Shown here in pieces: positions 50,276 through 59,536 of a DNA stretch of 64,000 nucleotides; positions within the stretch are counted from its first letter, which is position 1, and each line of letters starts with the position of its first letter. Origin of the DNA: Actinomycetes bacterium. Its GTDB lineage: Bacteria; Actinomycetota; Actinomycetes; DATJPE01. The position numbers and the translations under genes are program-made. The notes under the pieces were generated by a model that worked only from the letters and a program-made list of their open reading frames with translations, made no database searches and was not told where the DNA came from. The stretch lies in the NCBI GenBank assembly GCA_035506535.1, contig DATJPE010000083.1, forward strand, positions 51,218-115,217. The letters are read 5' to 3'.

Positions 50276-52690
50276 TCAATCGGCCGACCGTGAGTGCGTG
50301 GGGATGTTGCGACGGTGGCCGAGTGCCTCGAGCCAGCGCACCAGCTGGCGGTGGACCATCTCAGCGCCGTGGAGGACGACCTCGGCCTGGCGTTCGGCGG
50401 CCAGGTCCGCCGGGGTCCGGCCGTACGTCGTCGCGATGGCGACGTACGGCGTCCCGGCTGCGCCCGCCAAGCTGGCTGCCCCCTCGACGGCAGCCGATTG
50501 CGCGGAATCGGGGGTGCCGGGGTGGCCTGACCCCGCCGATTGCGCGGAATCGGGCAGCCCGGCCACGGCCGAATCCTCGAGGACGTCCAGCGGCCAGCCG
50601 GCGGGGTGGACGAGGACGGCCTCCGTCTGCCACCCGCCCAACCCGCCGTGGCTGCCGACGAGCTCCTCGAAGGCGGCGACGTCCAGCGTCGAGGGTTCGT
50701 ACAGCGAGCCGACGTACACGTCGGGCGCGTTGGCGAAGCGAGCCACCCGCAGCAGGTCGGCGGCGGCCTCCTGAGGGAACGCGTGCAGCGGGTCGAGGCC
50801 CTCGACCTCACCCGAGGCCAGGCGGCGCAACCCCTGCCGGCCGAGCACGACGGGGTCGTCCGCGTCGGTCTGCACGAGTACCCAGCCCACTCCCGGGTGG
50901 TTGGCCAGCGCACCGACCAGGCCCGGGTGCAGCGCCTCCAGCGCCTCCAGCGTCAGCCGCCCCGGCACGTGCGCGAACCACACCAGCCCGAGGTTGCCCG
51001 AGCCCACGACCACCAGGTCATGCCCCCCGACCGCGGCCGCGTCCCCAGACGAGGGGCCCAACGCGACCGAGCCCTCGGCATCGGTACGCCGGCGCAACGC
51101 CCGCCGCAGCATCCCGCCGGACACCGACCCCTGGGCACCCATCTGCGACAGGAACGTGTTCACCGGCCCCCAGTCCTCGACGGAGGACGTCACCGCCGCG
51201 AGGTCGCCGCCGCCCATGAGCTCGCGCACGACGTCCTCGAGCCCCACGCCATAGCGCTGGCGAAACGTCGAGCCCTGGCTCTGCCCGTGGTCGGAGACCA
51301 CCACGAGGTGGTAGCGGCGCTGCACCTGCTCGGCGATCCGCTCGAGCTGGGCCAGCACCTCGTCGAGCCCGGTCAGCGAGCGCAGCGACTCCGGGCGCAC
51401 CGGCCCCGCGTGGTGCGCGATCTCGTCGTAGTCCACGAAGTCCACGTAGATCGCCTTGCGCCCGATCACCATCTGCTCGGCGATCAGTGCCAGGTTGAGG
51501 TCGCGCAGCAGCACGTTCGTGACGCCGCGCAGCAGCTGGTACGACCCATGGCGGTCGATGCGCGGCTCGATGCCCGCGCGCACCTGGGCGCGCGCCTGGT
51601 GGCGCTCCTTGAGGATCTCGCCGATGGTGAGGAAGAGGGCGCGCGGGAAGCCGTACGGGTGCATGAAGAAGCTCGAGTAGCTCTTCGACGGGCCGAGGCC
51701 AGGCGTCCCCGCGGCCATCCCGCTCATCGACAGCAGCGACACGGTCGCGTCGCCGGAGAACAGGTTGCTGATGCTCGCGCCATCGTCGGCCAGCAGTCCG
51801 CACCCGTCGCTCAAGCGAGCCTGGATCACCGCCGCGTCGGCCGGGCGGTTGGCGACGAGCAGCTTGCCGGAATCCTTCTCGTACCAGCGAAACGCGGGCA
51901 TCCCCTCGGTCGACCCGTGCAGGATCCCGGCCTGCGAGACCGGCGTGGTGCACGGCACGCGAGCGGTCCACTCGCGCATGACGTGGCTGCCGGAACGCAC
52001 CCAGCGTGAGATCGTCGGCAGGTTCCCCGCGCTGACCATGAGCTGCAGCAACGGCCACGGCAGCCCGTCGATCTGCACCATGACGACACCCTCGACGTCG
52101 GGGTCGGCGATCGTCTGGCTGCGATGCCCGCGGGTGGCCTGCCGCATGACGTGGGAGAGGAACGCCTCGTCGTCGTCGACGAGCAGGAGCCAGGACAGGA
52201 TCGCGGCGATGAGCGCGTACGCCCACGAGGCCCAGAACGCCGGCCAGAAGCCGTCGACGTGGATCCCGCGCGCCAGCATGAGCCCGATGTAGACGACGAT
52301 GCCCTGGCTGAGCAGCCCGATGACGAAGACCCCGAACCAGCCCAGCGCGTCGGCCAGGACGGCGAGCACCGGCAGCAGCAGCGCACCGGTGATCGAGACC
52401 AGGACGACCGCGCCGAGCACCGCCCAGCCGCTGTCGGCGCCGATGCCCGGCATCAGCGCGATGACGATCCCGAGGGCAAGCGTGCCGACGATCAGCGACC
52501 CGAGGATCTGCCACAGGCTGCGGACCCCGTAGTGGACGCCGTGCAGGAGCGCACGTACGGGCTTTCGCCGCCCGTTACGCCGCTGCCCAGCGGGCTCGCG
52601 CTGGCCGCCGGGCCCGCCACTGGGCTCGGCACCAACCGGCCCGGCCCGGCCACTGCCGGGCTCGGGCTGGCCGCTGCCCGGGTTCGCCAC
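50276..52690 (-). CDS. Membrane-anchored alkaline phosphatase/phosphodiesterase-like protein
   Basis: This protein of about 804 residues has a disordered Pro/Gly-rich cytosolic start, then four hydrophobic helices (for example ILGSLIVGTLALGIVIALMP and LLPVLAVLADALGWFGVFV). A large alkaline-phosphatase-superfamily domain follows: MVQIDGLPWPLLQ (metal Asp), RVPCTTPVSQAGILHG (nucleophile Thr region), YVDFVDYDEIAHHAG and VVVSDHGQSQG. Substrate is unknown; phospholipid headgroups or nucleotides are possible. The start is uncertain: GTG 52690 is used because the longer GTG at 52765 lies inside a family C repeat. Near the C-terminus two in-frame copies of PDSAQSA are encoded by a family D repeat, and another copy supplies the stop codon. 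Confidence 0.8.
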   Translation of the reverse strand: MANPGSGQPEPGSGRAGPVGAEPSGGPGGQREPAGQRRNGRRKPVRALLHGVHYGVRSLWQILGSLIVGTLALGIVIALMPGIGADSGWAVLGAVVLVSITGALLLPVLAVLADALGWFGVFVIGLLSQGIVVYIGLMLARGIHVDGFWPAFWASWAYALIAAILSWLLLVDDDEAFLSHVMRQATRGHRSQTIADPDVEGVVMVQIDGLPWPLLQLMVSAGNLPTISRWVRSGSHVMREWTARVPCTTPVSQAGILHGSTEGMPAFRWYEKDSGKLLVANRPADAAVIQARLSDGCGLLADDGASISNLFSGDATVSLLSMSGMAAGTPGLGPSKSYSSFFMHPYGFPRALFLTIGEILKERHQARAQVRAGIEPRIDRHGSYQLLRGVTNVLLRDLNLALIAEQMVIGRKAIYVDFVDYDEIAHHAGPVRPESLRSLTGLDEVLAQLERIAEQVQRRYHLVVVSDHGQSQGSTFRQRYGVGLEDVVRELMGGGDLAAVTSSVEDWGPVNTFLSQMGAQGSVSGGMLRRALRRRTDAEGSVALGPSSGDAAAVGGHDLVVVGSGNLGLVWFAHVPGRLTLEALEALHPGLVGALANHPGVGWVLVQTDADDPVVLGRQGLRRLASGEVEGLDPLHAFPQEAAADLLRVARFANAPDVYVGSLYEPSTLDVAAFEELVGSHGGLGGWQTEAVLVHPAGWPLDVLEDSAVAGLPDSAQSAGSGHPGTPDSAQSAAVEGAASLAGAAGTPYVAIATTYGRTPADLAAERQAEVVLHGAEMVHRQLVRWLEALGHRRNIPTHSRSAD
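50496..50551. repeat. Family D dimer inserted in a coding region
   Basis: GATTGCGCGGAATC occurs at 50496-50509 and 50538-50551. Read leftward in the phosphatase-like gene each copy encodes PDSAQSA. A further copy (50268-50281) overlaps the gene's stop codon. The repeat has therefore spread into the 3' end of the gene without breaking the frame. Confidence 0.75.
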
Positions 52691-52759
52691 GCTCGGGAGG
52701 CTATCGGCGTCCCCGGGGTGGCGGCCGCCAGGTGTGAGACCGCCCGCCGAAGAGCGCGG

Positions 52760-52821
52760 GACCACCCTGGTGGCGGTTGCTCACGCCGCCGGCGGGTAGG
52801 TGAACCACCACCAGGGTGGTC
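52760..52821. repeat. Palindromic repeat family C, copy 2
   Basis: Arms gaccaccctggtggcggtt (52760-52778) and aaccaccaccagggtggtc (52803-52821) pair with one mismatch. It matches the copy at 19808-19868 and lies between the divergent phosphatase-like gene and nrdR. Confidence 0.75.
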
Positions 52822-52914
52822 TCGCCGGGCGGTGTGATGCGCGACACGCCGGGGGCACGCGGGTTGCACGCAAACCCTTGCCGTCGGGCCTCGAGACGAC
52901 GTACGTTCTCCCCC

Positions 52915-52956
52915 CACATGTAGTACTTACATCGCTGTGATTCATCCACATGTAGT
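52915..52956. promoter_or_regulatory. Tandem NrdR-type boxes upstream of nrdR-nrdJ
   Basis: CACATGTAGT occurs at 52915-52924 and 52947-52956, 32 bases apart, close to three helical turns. NrdR operators are paired palindromic boxes with this spacing upstream of ribonucleotide reductase genes. The local AT-rich context stands out from the surrounding GC-rich DNA. It implies dATP/ATP-dependent repression of nrdR and nrdJ. Confidence 0.7.
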
Positions 52957-53044
52957 GCCCAGGTTGTCCCCGGGTTGTGCACCGGTTACCCACCGGTGAC
53001 CCCCAGGGACGTCCACAGGCGCGGCTCGTCGAGGGAGGCCGAGG

Positions 53045-53500
53045 GTGCACTGCCCGTACTGCCGCCACCCCGACAGCCGCGTCGTGGACTCCCGGACGGC
53101 CGAGGACGGGACGTCGGTACGCCGTCGCCGGCAGTGCCCGGCCTGCGACCGGCGGTTCACCACGACGGAGACCGCCAGCCTCACCGTGACCAAGCGGTCC
53201 GGGGCGAGCGAGCCGTTCAGCCGGGAGAAGGTCCTCGCCGGGGTCCGCAAGGCCTGCCAGGGCCGGCCGGTCACCGAGGACCAGCTCGCCCTGCTGACCC
53301 AGCGCGTCGAGGAGGCCGTCCGGGCCACCGGGCAGGCCGAGATCGACGCCCACGAGGTCGGGCTCGCGGTGCTCACCCCGCTGCGCCAGCTCGACGAGGT
53401 GGCCTACCTGCGCTTCGCCTCCGTCTACCGCAGCTACGACTCCCTCGAGGACTTCGAGGCCGAGATCGCGCTGCTGCGGGCGGAGCACGTACTGACCTGA
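53045..53500 (+). CDS. nrdR: Transcriptional repressor NrdR
   Basis: This 151-residue protein has an N-terminal zinc ribbon with four Cys ([10 protein letters not shown] and [10 protein letters not shown]) and an ATP-cone domain ([21 protein letters not shown] through [13 protein letters not shown]). NrdR senses adenine nucleotides and represses ribonucleotide reductase genes. The GTG at 53045 follows a GGAGGCC ribosome site. nrdJ begins 135 bases downstream, and paired NrdR boxes lie about 90-130 bases upstream, fitting autoregulation of the nrdR-nrdJ unit. Confidence 0.96.
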   Translation: MHCPYCRHPDSRVVDSRTAEDGTSVRRRRQCPACDRRFTTTETASLTVTKRSGASEPFSREKVLAGVRKACQGRPVTEDQLALLTQRVEEAVRATGQAEIDAHEVGLAVLTPLRQLDEVAYLRFASVYRSYDSLEDFEAEIALLRAEHVLT

Positions 53501-53635
53501 CGACACCCCAAAGAGAGCGCCAGCACGACCCGCACGACCGCACCAACGAGCACCCAGAACTGTCGGACCCCTGAACCAGACTTGACCGGAAGCCCGCAGC
53601 GCCGCGAGACGTTGACGTAGAGGCATGGAGGACGG

Positions 53636-56600
53636 ATGACCGAGATCAGCAACGAGTCGGCGTACGACGCGGGCGGCACGGGTAGCACGAACGGCGGCGC
53701 GCACGGCGCCCCGAGCGGCAGCGTCGGCAGCGTCGGCAGCGACCGGCCGTCGGTGCACCGCAGCGGGCTGACCATCGAGCGGATCTACACCACGCCGGGG
53801 GTGCACCCCTACGACGAGGTCACCTGGGAGCTGCGCGACGTCGTCCAGACGAACTGGAAGACCGGCGAGACGGTCTTCGAGCAGCGCGGCGTGGAGTTCC
53901 CCGACTTCTGGAGCGTCAACGCCTCGACGATCGTCACGACGAAGTACTTCCGCGGCGCGCTCGGCACCGAGCAGCGCGAGCGCAGCCTCAAGCAGCTGAT
54001 CGACCGGGTGGTCCTGACCTACACGCAGGCGGGCCGGCAGTACGGCTACTTCGCCACCGACCTCGACGCCGAGGTCTTCGAGCACGAGCTCACCTGGGCC
54101 CTGCTGCACCAGGTGTTCAGCTTCAACTCCCCCGTCTGGTTCAACGTCGGGACGGCCTCGTCCCAGCAGGTCAGCGCCTGTTTCATCCTGTCCGTCGACG
54201 ACACCATGGACTCGATCCTCAACTGGTATCGCGAGGAGGGGCTGATCTTCAAGGGCGGCTCCGGCGCCGGCCTCAACCTGTCGCGGATCCGGTCCAGCAA
54301 GGAGCTGCTGTCCAGCGGCGGTACGGCCTCCGGCCCGGTCTCGTTCATGCGCGGCGCGGACGCCAGCGCGGGCACCATCAAGTCCGGCGGGGCGACCCGG
54401 CGCGCGGCGAAGATGGTCGTCCTCGACGTCGACCACCCGGACATCGCGGAGTTCGTCGAGACGAAGTGGCGCGAGGAGGACAAGATCCGCGCGCTGCGTG
54501 ACGCCGGCTACGACATGGACCTGGGTGGCAAGGACATCACGTCCGTGCAGTACCAGAACGCCAACAACTCGGTGCGCGTGAACGACGAGTTCATGCACGC
54601 GGTGGAGGACGGCACGACGTACGGGCTTCGCGCCCGCACCACCGGCGAGGTCATCGAGACCGTCGACGCACGCCAGCTGTGGCGGACCATCGCCGAGGCG
54701 GCGTGGGCCTGCGCCGACCCGGGCGTGCAGTACGACGGGACCATCAACGACTGGCACACCAATCCAGAAACTGGACGAATTACTGCATCTAACCCATGTA
54801 GTGAGTACATGTCGCTCGACAACTCGTCGTGCAATCTGGCTTCGTTGAACTTGCTGAAGTTCCTGCGCGAGGACGACACCTTCGACGGGGAGACCTTCGC
54901 CAAGGTCGTCGAGCTGGTCATCACCGCGATGGACATCTCGATCTCCTTCGCCGACTTCCCGACCGAGAAGATCGCCGAAACGACGCGGGCCTATCGTCAG
55001 CTCGGGATCGGCTACGCCAATTTGGGCGCACTGCTCATGGCGAGCGGGCTGGCGTACGACTCCGAGGGCGGGCGCGCTCTGGCGGCGGCGATCACGTCGC
55101 TGATGACCGGGACGGCGTACAAGCGCTCGGCCGAGCTGGCCGGGATCGTGGGTCCGTACGAGGGCTTCGCCCGCAACGCCGAGGCGCACGCACGCGTCAT
55201 GCGCAAGCACGCCGCGGCCAACGACAACCTGCGCAGCATCACCAGCCTCGACGGCGATGTGCTCCGGCTGGCGACCAAGGCGTGGGCCGAGGGCAACAAG
55301 ATCGGCGAGGTCAACGGCTGGCGCAACGCGCAGGCCAGCCTGCTCGCCCCCACCGGGACCATCGGCTTCATGATGGACTGCGACACCACGGGCATCGAGC
55401 CGGACTTCTCCTTGGTGAAGTTCAAGAAGCTGGTTGGTGGCGGGTCGATGCAGATCGTCAACCAGACGATCCCGCGGGCGCTGCGCAAGCTCGGCTACCC
55501 CGAGGAGACCATCGAGGCGATCGTGGAGTACATCGCCGAGCACGGCCACGTCGTCGACGCGCCCGGCCTGCGGCTCGAGCACTACGAGATCTTCGACTGC
55601 GCCGTGGGGGAGCGCTCGATCGCGCCCATGGGACACGTCCGGATGATGGCCTCCGTGCAGCCGTTCCTGTCCGGGGCAATCTCGAAGTGCGTGACGGGGG
55701 AGACTCTGGTTGCAACGGCCGACGGTCTCGTCCGGATCGGCTCCTTGCACGAGAACGAGGCCGCTGACTCCTTCCGCGACCATGTCGTCGAGGTGGCCTC
55801 TCTCGGCGGCCCCACCAAGTCCGACGCCTTCTACTACGGCGGGCTGCGCCCGACGCGTCGCGTCGTGCTCCGCTCCGGGCACACCGTGACCGGCACGCCG
55901 AACCACCGACTGCTGGTGGCCATGGACGGTGGACTCGACTGGCGCAGTCTTGACGACATCGAGCCCGGTGACTACGTGGCGACCAGCTATGGCGCCGATC
56001 TTTGGTCCGACACCCCGGCGAGCCTTCGTCACATCCGGGTCTCCGCGCCATACGGGAGCCAGAAGCCCGTCGTGCTCCCGCAGGAGATGGGCGAAGACCT
56101 GGCGTTCCTGCTCGGGGCTTACGCATCCGAAGGGCACACGACCCGCAGCACGTGGACCGTCATCATCACCAACTCGCAGCGCGACGTGCTCGAGAAGGTC
56201 CGCGACGCATGGATGACCGTCTTCGGTCTCGAGGCGCGGATCATCGAAGAGCCGGGCAAGTGCCCTGGCGTGATCGTGGCGAGCAAGACCGTGGTCGAGT
56301 TCCTGGAGGCCCTCGGGAGCGGAGCGCGCGCTCGTGACAAGCGCATCCCGGACGCCGTCCTTCGCTCGCCGCGGCACATGGTCCTTGCGTTCTTGCAGGG
56401 CCTCGCTCTCGACGCCTATATCCACAACGGCCCGACAGCGAAGTGGGGGATCTGCCTCGACAGCGTGGAGATGCTGGACGACCTGCAGGCCGTGCTGACC
56501 AACCTCGGCGTCGTCCACAGCCGGATCACGAAGTTCAACCCTGAGTACGAGAAGGCCTTCGACGAGGTGTACGCGTGCGGCGAGCATGCGGCCAGACTGC

Positions 56601-57922
56601 TGGAGCTAGCGCCGTTCCTGGAGTCGGACAAGGCTGAGCGCGCCGCCCAGTTCCTCGCGAGCTACTCGACGCGGGCACAGAGCACGGCTGACGTCATCCC
56701 AGGGATCACTGGGCGTGAGCTCTACAGCCTGCTGCCCAAGGGGGCGTCGACCCGCGGGCAGGGGCTTGGGCGGGCGAGGTTCAGCTTCCTGCTGGACGCG
56801 CGGACTCAGCATGTGTCACGGCGCTCGCTCGAGCGTGTCGCGGCCGTTCCCGGCGTGCAGCTGCCGCAGTGGTTGCGGTCGGTGCTCCAGGACAACCTCC
56901 ACTTCTCGCCGGTGGCGTGGGTGGAGGATGCCGGGGCGCGCGAGGTGTTCGACATCTCGGTGCCGACGACCCACGCCTTCGTCGCCAACGGCATCGTGAA
57001 CCACAACACCGTGAACATGCCGGAGTCGGCGAGCGTCGAGGACGTCGAGGAGATCTACTACGAAGGCTGGAAGCTGGGCCTGAAGGCGCTGGCCATCTAC
57101 CGCGACAACTGCAAGGTCGGCCAGCCGCTCTCGGACGCGAAGGCGAAGACTGCTGCCGTGACCGAGGAGACGCCAGCGCCGACCGGCGGGCCCGAGCAGC
57201 GCCCGATCCGCAAGCGGCTGCCCAAGTCGCGTCCGAGCGTGACGACGTCGTTCTCGGTCGCCGGGGCCGAGGGGTACATGACCGCCGGCTCCTACCCGGA
57301 CGACGGCCTCGGCGAGGTGTTCCTCAAGCTCGGCAAGCAGGGCTCGACGCTGGCTGGCGTGATGGACGCCTTCTCGATCGCGATCTCGATCGCGCTGCAG
57401 CACGGTGTGCCGCTGGAGACCTACGTCCGCAAGTTCGTCAACATGCGCTTCGAGCCGGCCGGCATGACCGACGACCCGGACATCCGGATGGCGCAGTCGG
57501 TGATGGACTACATCTTCCGCCGCCTCGCGCTGGACTACCTGTCCTTCGAGGAGCGCTCGGCGCTGGGGATCTACACCGCGGCGGAGCGGGCGCGCGCGCT
57601 GGAGACCGGATCGTACGAGCCAGTGGCGGCCGAGCCCGACCTCGAGGGGCTGGCCCAGGGCGTGCCGACCGACGAGCGTCCGGTCGTCGTCCACGGTGAG
57701 GACCTCGAGGAGCACGTGGACACCGCGGCTCCGGACCTGGGCGCGACGACGGCGGTCGCCAAGCCGGCCCCGGCGCAGGTGCACTCCTCGGCGGAGCTCA
57801 TGGAGACGATGCTCGGTACGTCTGCCGACGCCCCGATCTGCATGACGTGTGGCGTCAAGATGCGCCCCGCCGGTTCCTGCTACGTCTGCGAGGGCTGCGG
57901 CAGCACCAGCGGCTGCAGCTGA
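53636..57922 (+). CDS. nrdJ: Class II (B12-dependent) ribonucleotide reductase precursor with intein
   Basis: The precursor has 1428 residues: a 988-residue NrdJ interrupted after residue 684 by a 440-residue intein. Features: Gly/Ser-rich start, FSFNSPVWFNVG with ACFILSV, the NPCSEYM loop Cys, ANLGALLMASG, the C-extein TVNMPESASVEDVEEIY, and a C-terminal Cys-rich tail (ICMTCGVKMRPAGSCYVCEGCG) for redox transfer. It makes deoxyribonucleotides in the cytosol using adenosylcobalamin. ATG 53636 has GGAGGAC upstream. A short stretch near the NPCSEYM codons (54761-54811) has only 21 of 51 G or C. A strong hairpin follows the stop. Confidence 0.97.
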   Translation: MTEISNESAYDAGGTGSTNGGAHGAPSGSVGSVGSDRPSVHRSGLTIERIYTTPGVHPYDEVTWELRDVVQTNWKTGETVFEQRGVEFPDFWSVNASTIVTTKYFRGALGTEQRERSLKQLIDRVVLTYTQAGRQYGYFATDLDAEVFEHELTWALLHQVFSFNSPVWFNVGTASSQQVSACFILSVDDTMDSILNWYREEGLIFKGGSGAGLNLSRIRSSKELLSSGGTASGPVSFMRGADASAGTIKSGGATRRAAKMVVLDVDHPDIAEFVETKWREEDKIRALRDAGYDMDLGGKDITSVQYQNANNSVRVNDEFMHAVEDGTTYGLRARTTGEVIETVDARQLWRTIAEAAWACADPGVQYDGTINDWHTNPETGRITASNPCSEYMSLDNSSCNLASLNLLKFLREDDTFDGETFAKVVELVITAMDISISFADFPTEKIAETTRAYRQLGIGYANLGALLMASGLAYDSEGGRALAAAITSLMTGTAYKRSAELAGIVGPYEGFARNAEAHARVMRKHAAANDNLRSITSLDGDVLRLATKAWAEGNKIGEVNGWRNAQASLLAPTGTIGFMMDCDTTGIEPDFSLVKFKKLVGGGSMQIVNQTIPRALRKLGYPEETIEAIVEYIAEHGHVVDAPGLRLEHYEIFDCAVGERSIAPMGHVRMMASVQPFLSGAISKCVTGETLVATADGLVRIGSLHENEAADSFRDHVVEVASLGGPTKSDAFYYGGLRPTRRVVLRSGHTVTGTPNHRLLVAMDGGLDWRSLDDIEPGDYVATSYGADLWSDTPASLRHIRVSAPYGSQKPVVLPQEMGEDLAFLLGAYASEGHTTRSTWTVIITNSQRDVLEKVRDAWMTVFGLEARIIEEPGKCPGVIVASKTVVEFLEALGSGARARDKRIPDAVLRSPRHMVLAFLQGLALDAYIHNGPTAKWGICLDSVEMLDDLQAVLTNLGVVHSRITKFNPEYEKAFDEVYACGEHAARLLELAPFLESDKAERAAQFLASYSTRAQSTADVIPGITGRELYSLLPKGASTRGQGLGRARFSFLLDARTQHVSRRSLERVAAVPGVQLPQWLRSVLQDNLHFSPVAWVEDAGAREVFDISVPTTHAFVANGIVNHNTVNMPESASVEDVEEIYYEGWKLGLKALAIYRDNCKVGQPLSDAKAKTAAVTEETPAPTGGPEQRPIRKRLPKSRPSVTTSFSVAGAEGYMTAGSYPDDGLGEVFLKLGKQGSTLAGVMDAFSIAISIALQHGVPLETYVRKFVNMRFEPAGMTDDPDIRMAQSVMDYIFRRLALDYLSFEERSALGIYTAAERARALETGSYEPVAAEPDLEGLAQGVPTDERPVVVHGEDLEEHVDTAAPDLGATTAVAKPAPAQVHSSAELMETMLGTSADAPICMTCGVKMRPAGSCYVCEGCGSTSGCS
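55688..57007 (+). mobile_element. NrdJ intein with LAGLIDADG-type endonuclease domain
   Basis: These 440 codons begin with Cys1 (CVTGETLVATADGLVRIGSL) and end in THAFVANGIVNHN before Thr+1. They interrupt the conserved LSGAISK/TVNMPES sequence. Block B is TGTPNHRLLVAMD. Two LAGLIDADG-like motifs, LAFLLGAYASEGH and VLAFLQGLALDAY, flank endonuclease sequence. The catalytic acidic residues (Glu and Asp) are kept, so activity is possible. It is unrelated in site to the RecA intein in this window. Confidence 0.93.
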
Positions 57923-57938
57923 TACTTCCCTCGGTCCC

Positions 57939-57976
57939 GTCGCCGCCCCGTAGCCCTCCTGGGCACGGGGCGACGA
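57939..57976. terminator. Hairpin downstream of nrdJ
   Basis: gtcgccgccccgt pairs with acggggcgacgac (12 of 13 positions) around a short loop, starting about 17 bases after the nrdJ stop. There is no clear U-run, as usual in GC-rich actinobacteria. It separates nrdJ from the DUF2252 gene. Confidence 0.55.
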
Positions 57977-58011
57977 CGGTGGCTGGGTCAGTTCACGGTG
58001 GGCCAGAGAGA

Positions 58012-59376
58012 ATGGCCGGCGTGAGCGAGGCGATCCACGAGCGGCAGGCGTACGGGCGCGCGGCGCGGGAACGGGTCTCCCGCTCGGACCAGGCGGCGTG
58101 GACGCGCCCGGAGGGCATCGACCCGCTGGACCGGCTGCGGGCGCAGGAGGCGATCCGGGTCCCGGACCTCCTCCCGCTGCGTTACGAGCGGATGGCCGCG
58201 AGCCCGTGGACGTTCCTGCGGGGCGCAGCCGCCGTGATGGCGGCTGACCTCGCGAACAGCCCGCATTCCGGGCTGATGGTGCAGCTGTGCGGCGACGCGC
58301 ACGTCCTGAACTTCGGGCTGTGGGCGACCCCCGAGCGTTCGCTCACGTTCGCCCTGCGCGACTTCGACGAGACGCTGCCCGGACCGTTCGAGTGGGACGT
58401 CAAGCGACTGGTCACCAGCCTCGTCGTCGTCAGTCGCGAGAACCAGCTCCCAGACGGAGTTGGGCTCGACGCCGTGCGGTCCTGCGTACGCGCCTACCGC
58501 GAACGGGTGCGCCGCTACGCCGACATGGATCAGCTCGCGATCTGGTACGACGCGATCCACGTCGAGGAGCTGCTGTCCCACCTCGACGAGGTCGAGGCAC
58601 GCGACGCGGTCCGGCGCCGCATCACCAAGCGTGCCCGCAGGCGCGGCAACGAGGGCGCCTTCGCCCGGCTCGTCGAGCTCACCGATGACGGTCCGCGGAT
58701 CCGCGAGAACCCGCCCGCGGTCACCCACCTCGACGAGGAGCGCCGGCTGGCGGTCACGCGCCAGGTGCTCGACAGATACCGCTCGAGCCTGCGAGACGAC
58801 CGCCGCGTCCTGCTCGAGCGCTTCCAGGTCGCCGACGTCGTCCGTCAGGTCGTCGGCGTCGGCAGCGTCGGCATGCTCGTCCACCTCGTCCTGCTCCTCG
58901 GCCCGCGCGCCGAACCACTGTTCCTCCAGGTGAAGCAGTCCGGCGCATCGGTGTACGAGGAGCACCTCGCGCCCAGCCACTACCCGAACCACGCGCAACG
59001 CGTGGTGAACGGGCAGTTCCTCATCCAGAGCGCAACCGACATCTTCGCGGGCTGGACCCACTGCGACGACCGCGACTTCTACGTACGTCAGCTGCGGGAC
59101 ATGAAGGTCATCCCGGACACCGTCGCAATCCGTGGGGTCCTCGCGGAGTTCGCCGCCGCCTGCGGAGTCGCCCTGGCCAAGGCCCATGCGCGCTCAGGTG
59201 ACCCCGTCGCCATCAGCGCCTATCTCGGCCGCAACGACAGCTTCACCGATGCGATGACGCGCTTCGCGCGCACGTACGCCGATCGCAATGCCCTCGACCA
59301 TGCCGAGCTGCAGAGGGCCCTTGCCGAAGGGACCCTGCCCGGCGATGGGTCCGTGATGCGGAAGAGGCCAACCTAG
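58012..59376 (+). CDS. DUF2252 family protein
   Basis: This 454-residue protein matches the DUF2252 family by LLPLRYERMAASPWTFLRGAA, VQLCGDAHVLNFGLW, LRDFDETLPGPFEWDVKRL and the C-terminal GWTHCDDRDFYVRQLRDMK. The fold resembles protein-kinase-like/aminoglycoside phosphotransferases, with a GDAHxxNFG motif like their catalytic loop, but the substrate is unknown. ATG 58012 or GTG 58021 may be the start. It has its own gap from nrdJ and converges on the aminotransferase gene across an inverted repeat. Confidence 0.87.
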   Translation: MAGVSEAIHERQAYGRAARERVSRSDQAAWTRPEGIDPLDRLRAQEAIRVPDLLPLRYERMAASPWTFLRGAAAVMAADLANSPHSGLMVQLCGDAHVLNFGLWATPERSLTFALRDFDETLPGPFEWDVKRLVTSLVVVSRENQLPDGVGLDAVRSCVRAYRERVRRYADMDQLAIWYDAIHVEELLSHLDEVEARDAVRRRITKRARRRGNEGAFARLVELTDDGPRIRENPPAVTHLDEERRLAVTRQVLDRYRSSLRDDRRVLLERFQVADVVRQVVGVGSVGMLVHLVLLLGPRAEPLFLQVKQSGASVYEEHLAPSHYPNHAQRVVNGQFLIQSATDIFAGWTHCDDRDFYVRQLRDMKVIPDTVAIRGVLAEFAAACGVALAKAHARSGDPVAISAYLGRNDSFTDAMTRFARTYADRNALDHAELQRALAEGTLPGDGSVMRKRPT

Positions 59377-59536
59377 AACGTCGCTTGCACTATCGGTTGC
59401 GGCCGGCATGACCCGGCGCCGGCGCCCGCTTTCGAAGCTGCAGGGTTCGAGCACGTCGGGATGGCTGGCTCACGCCGGCAGGTCATGTGGCTCCGGTTGG
59501 ACGGGTGAGCGGCTGCGGAGGTGTCGCGATCGCCGC

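Noticed and set aside
52781..56587. A 1268-codon open frame on the minus strand opposite nrdR and nrdJ
   Set aside because: It is the GC-rich shadow of the real genes: its protein has no domain, is biased to Arg/Gly/Val/Asp, and crosses a regulatory region and an intein boundary.
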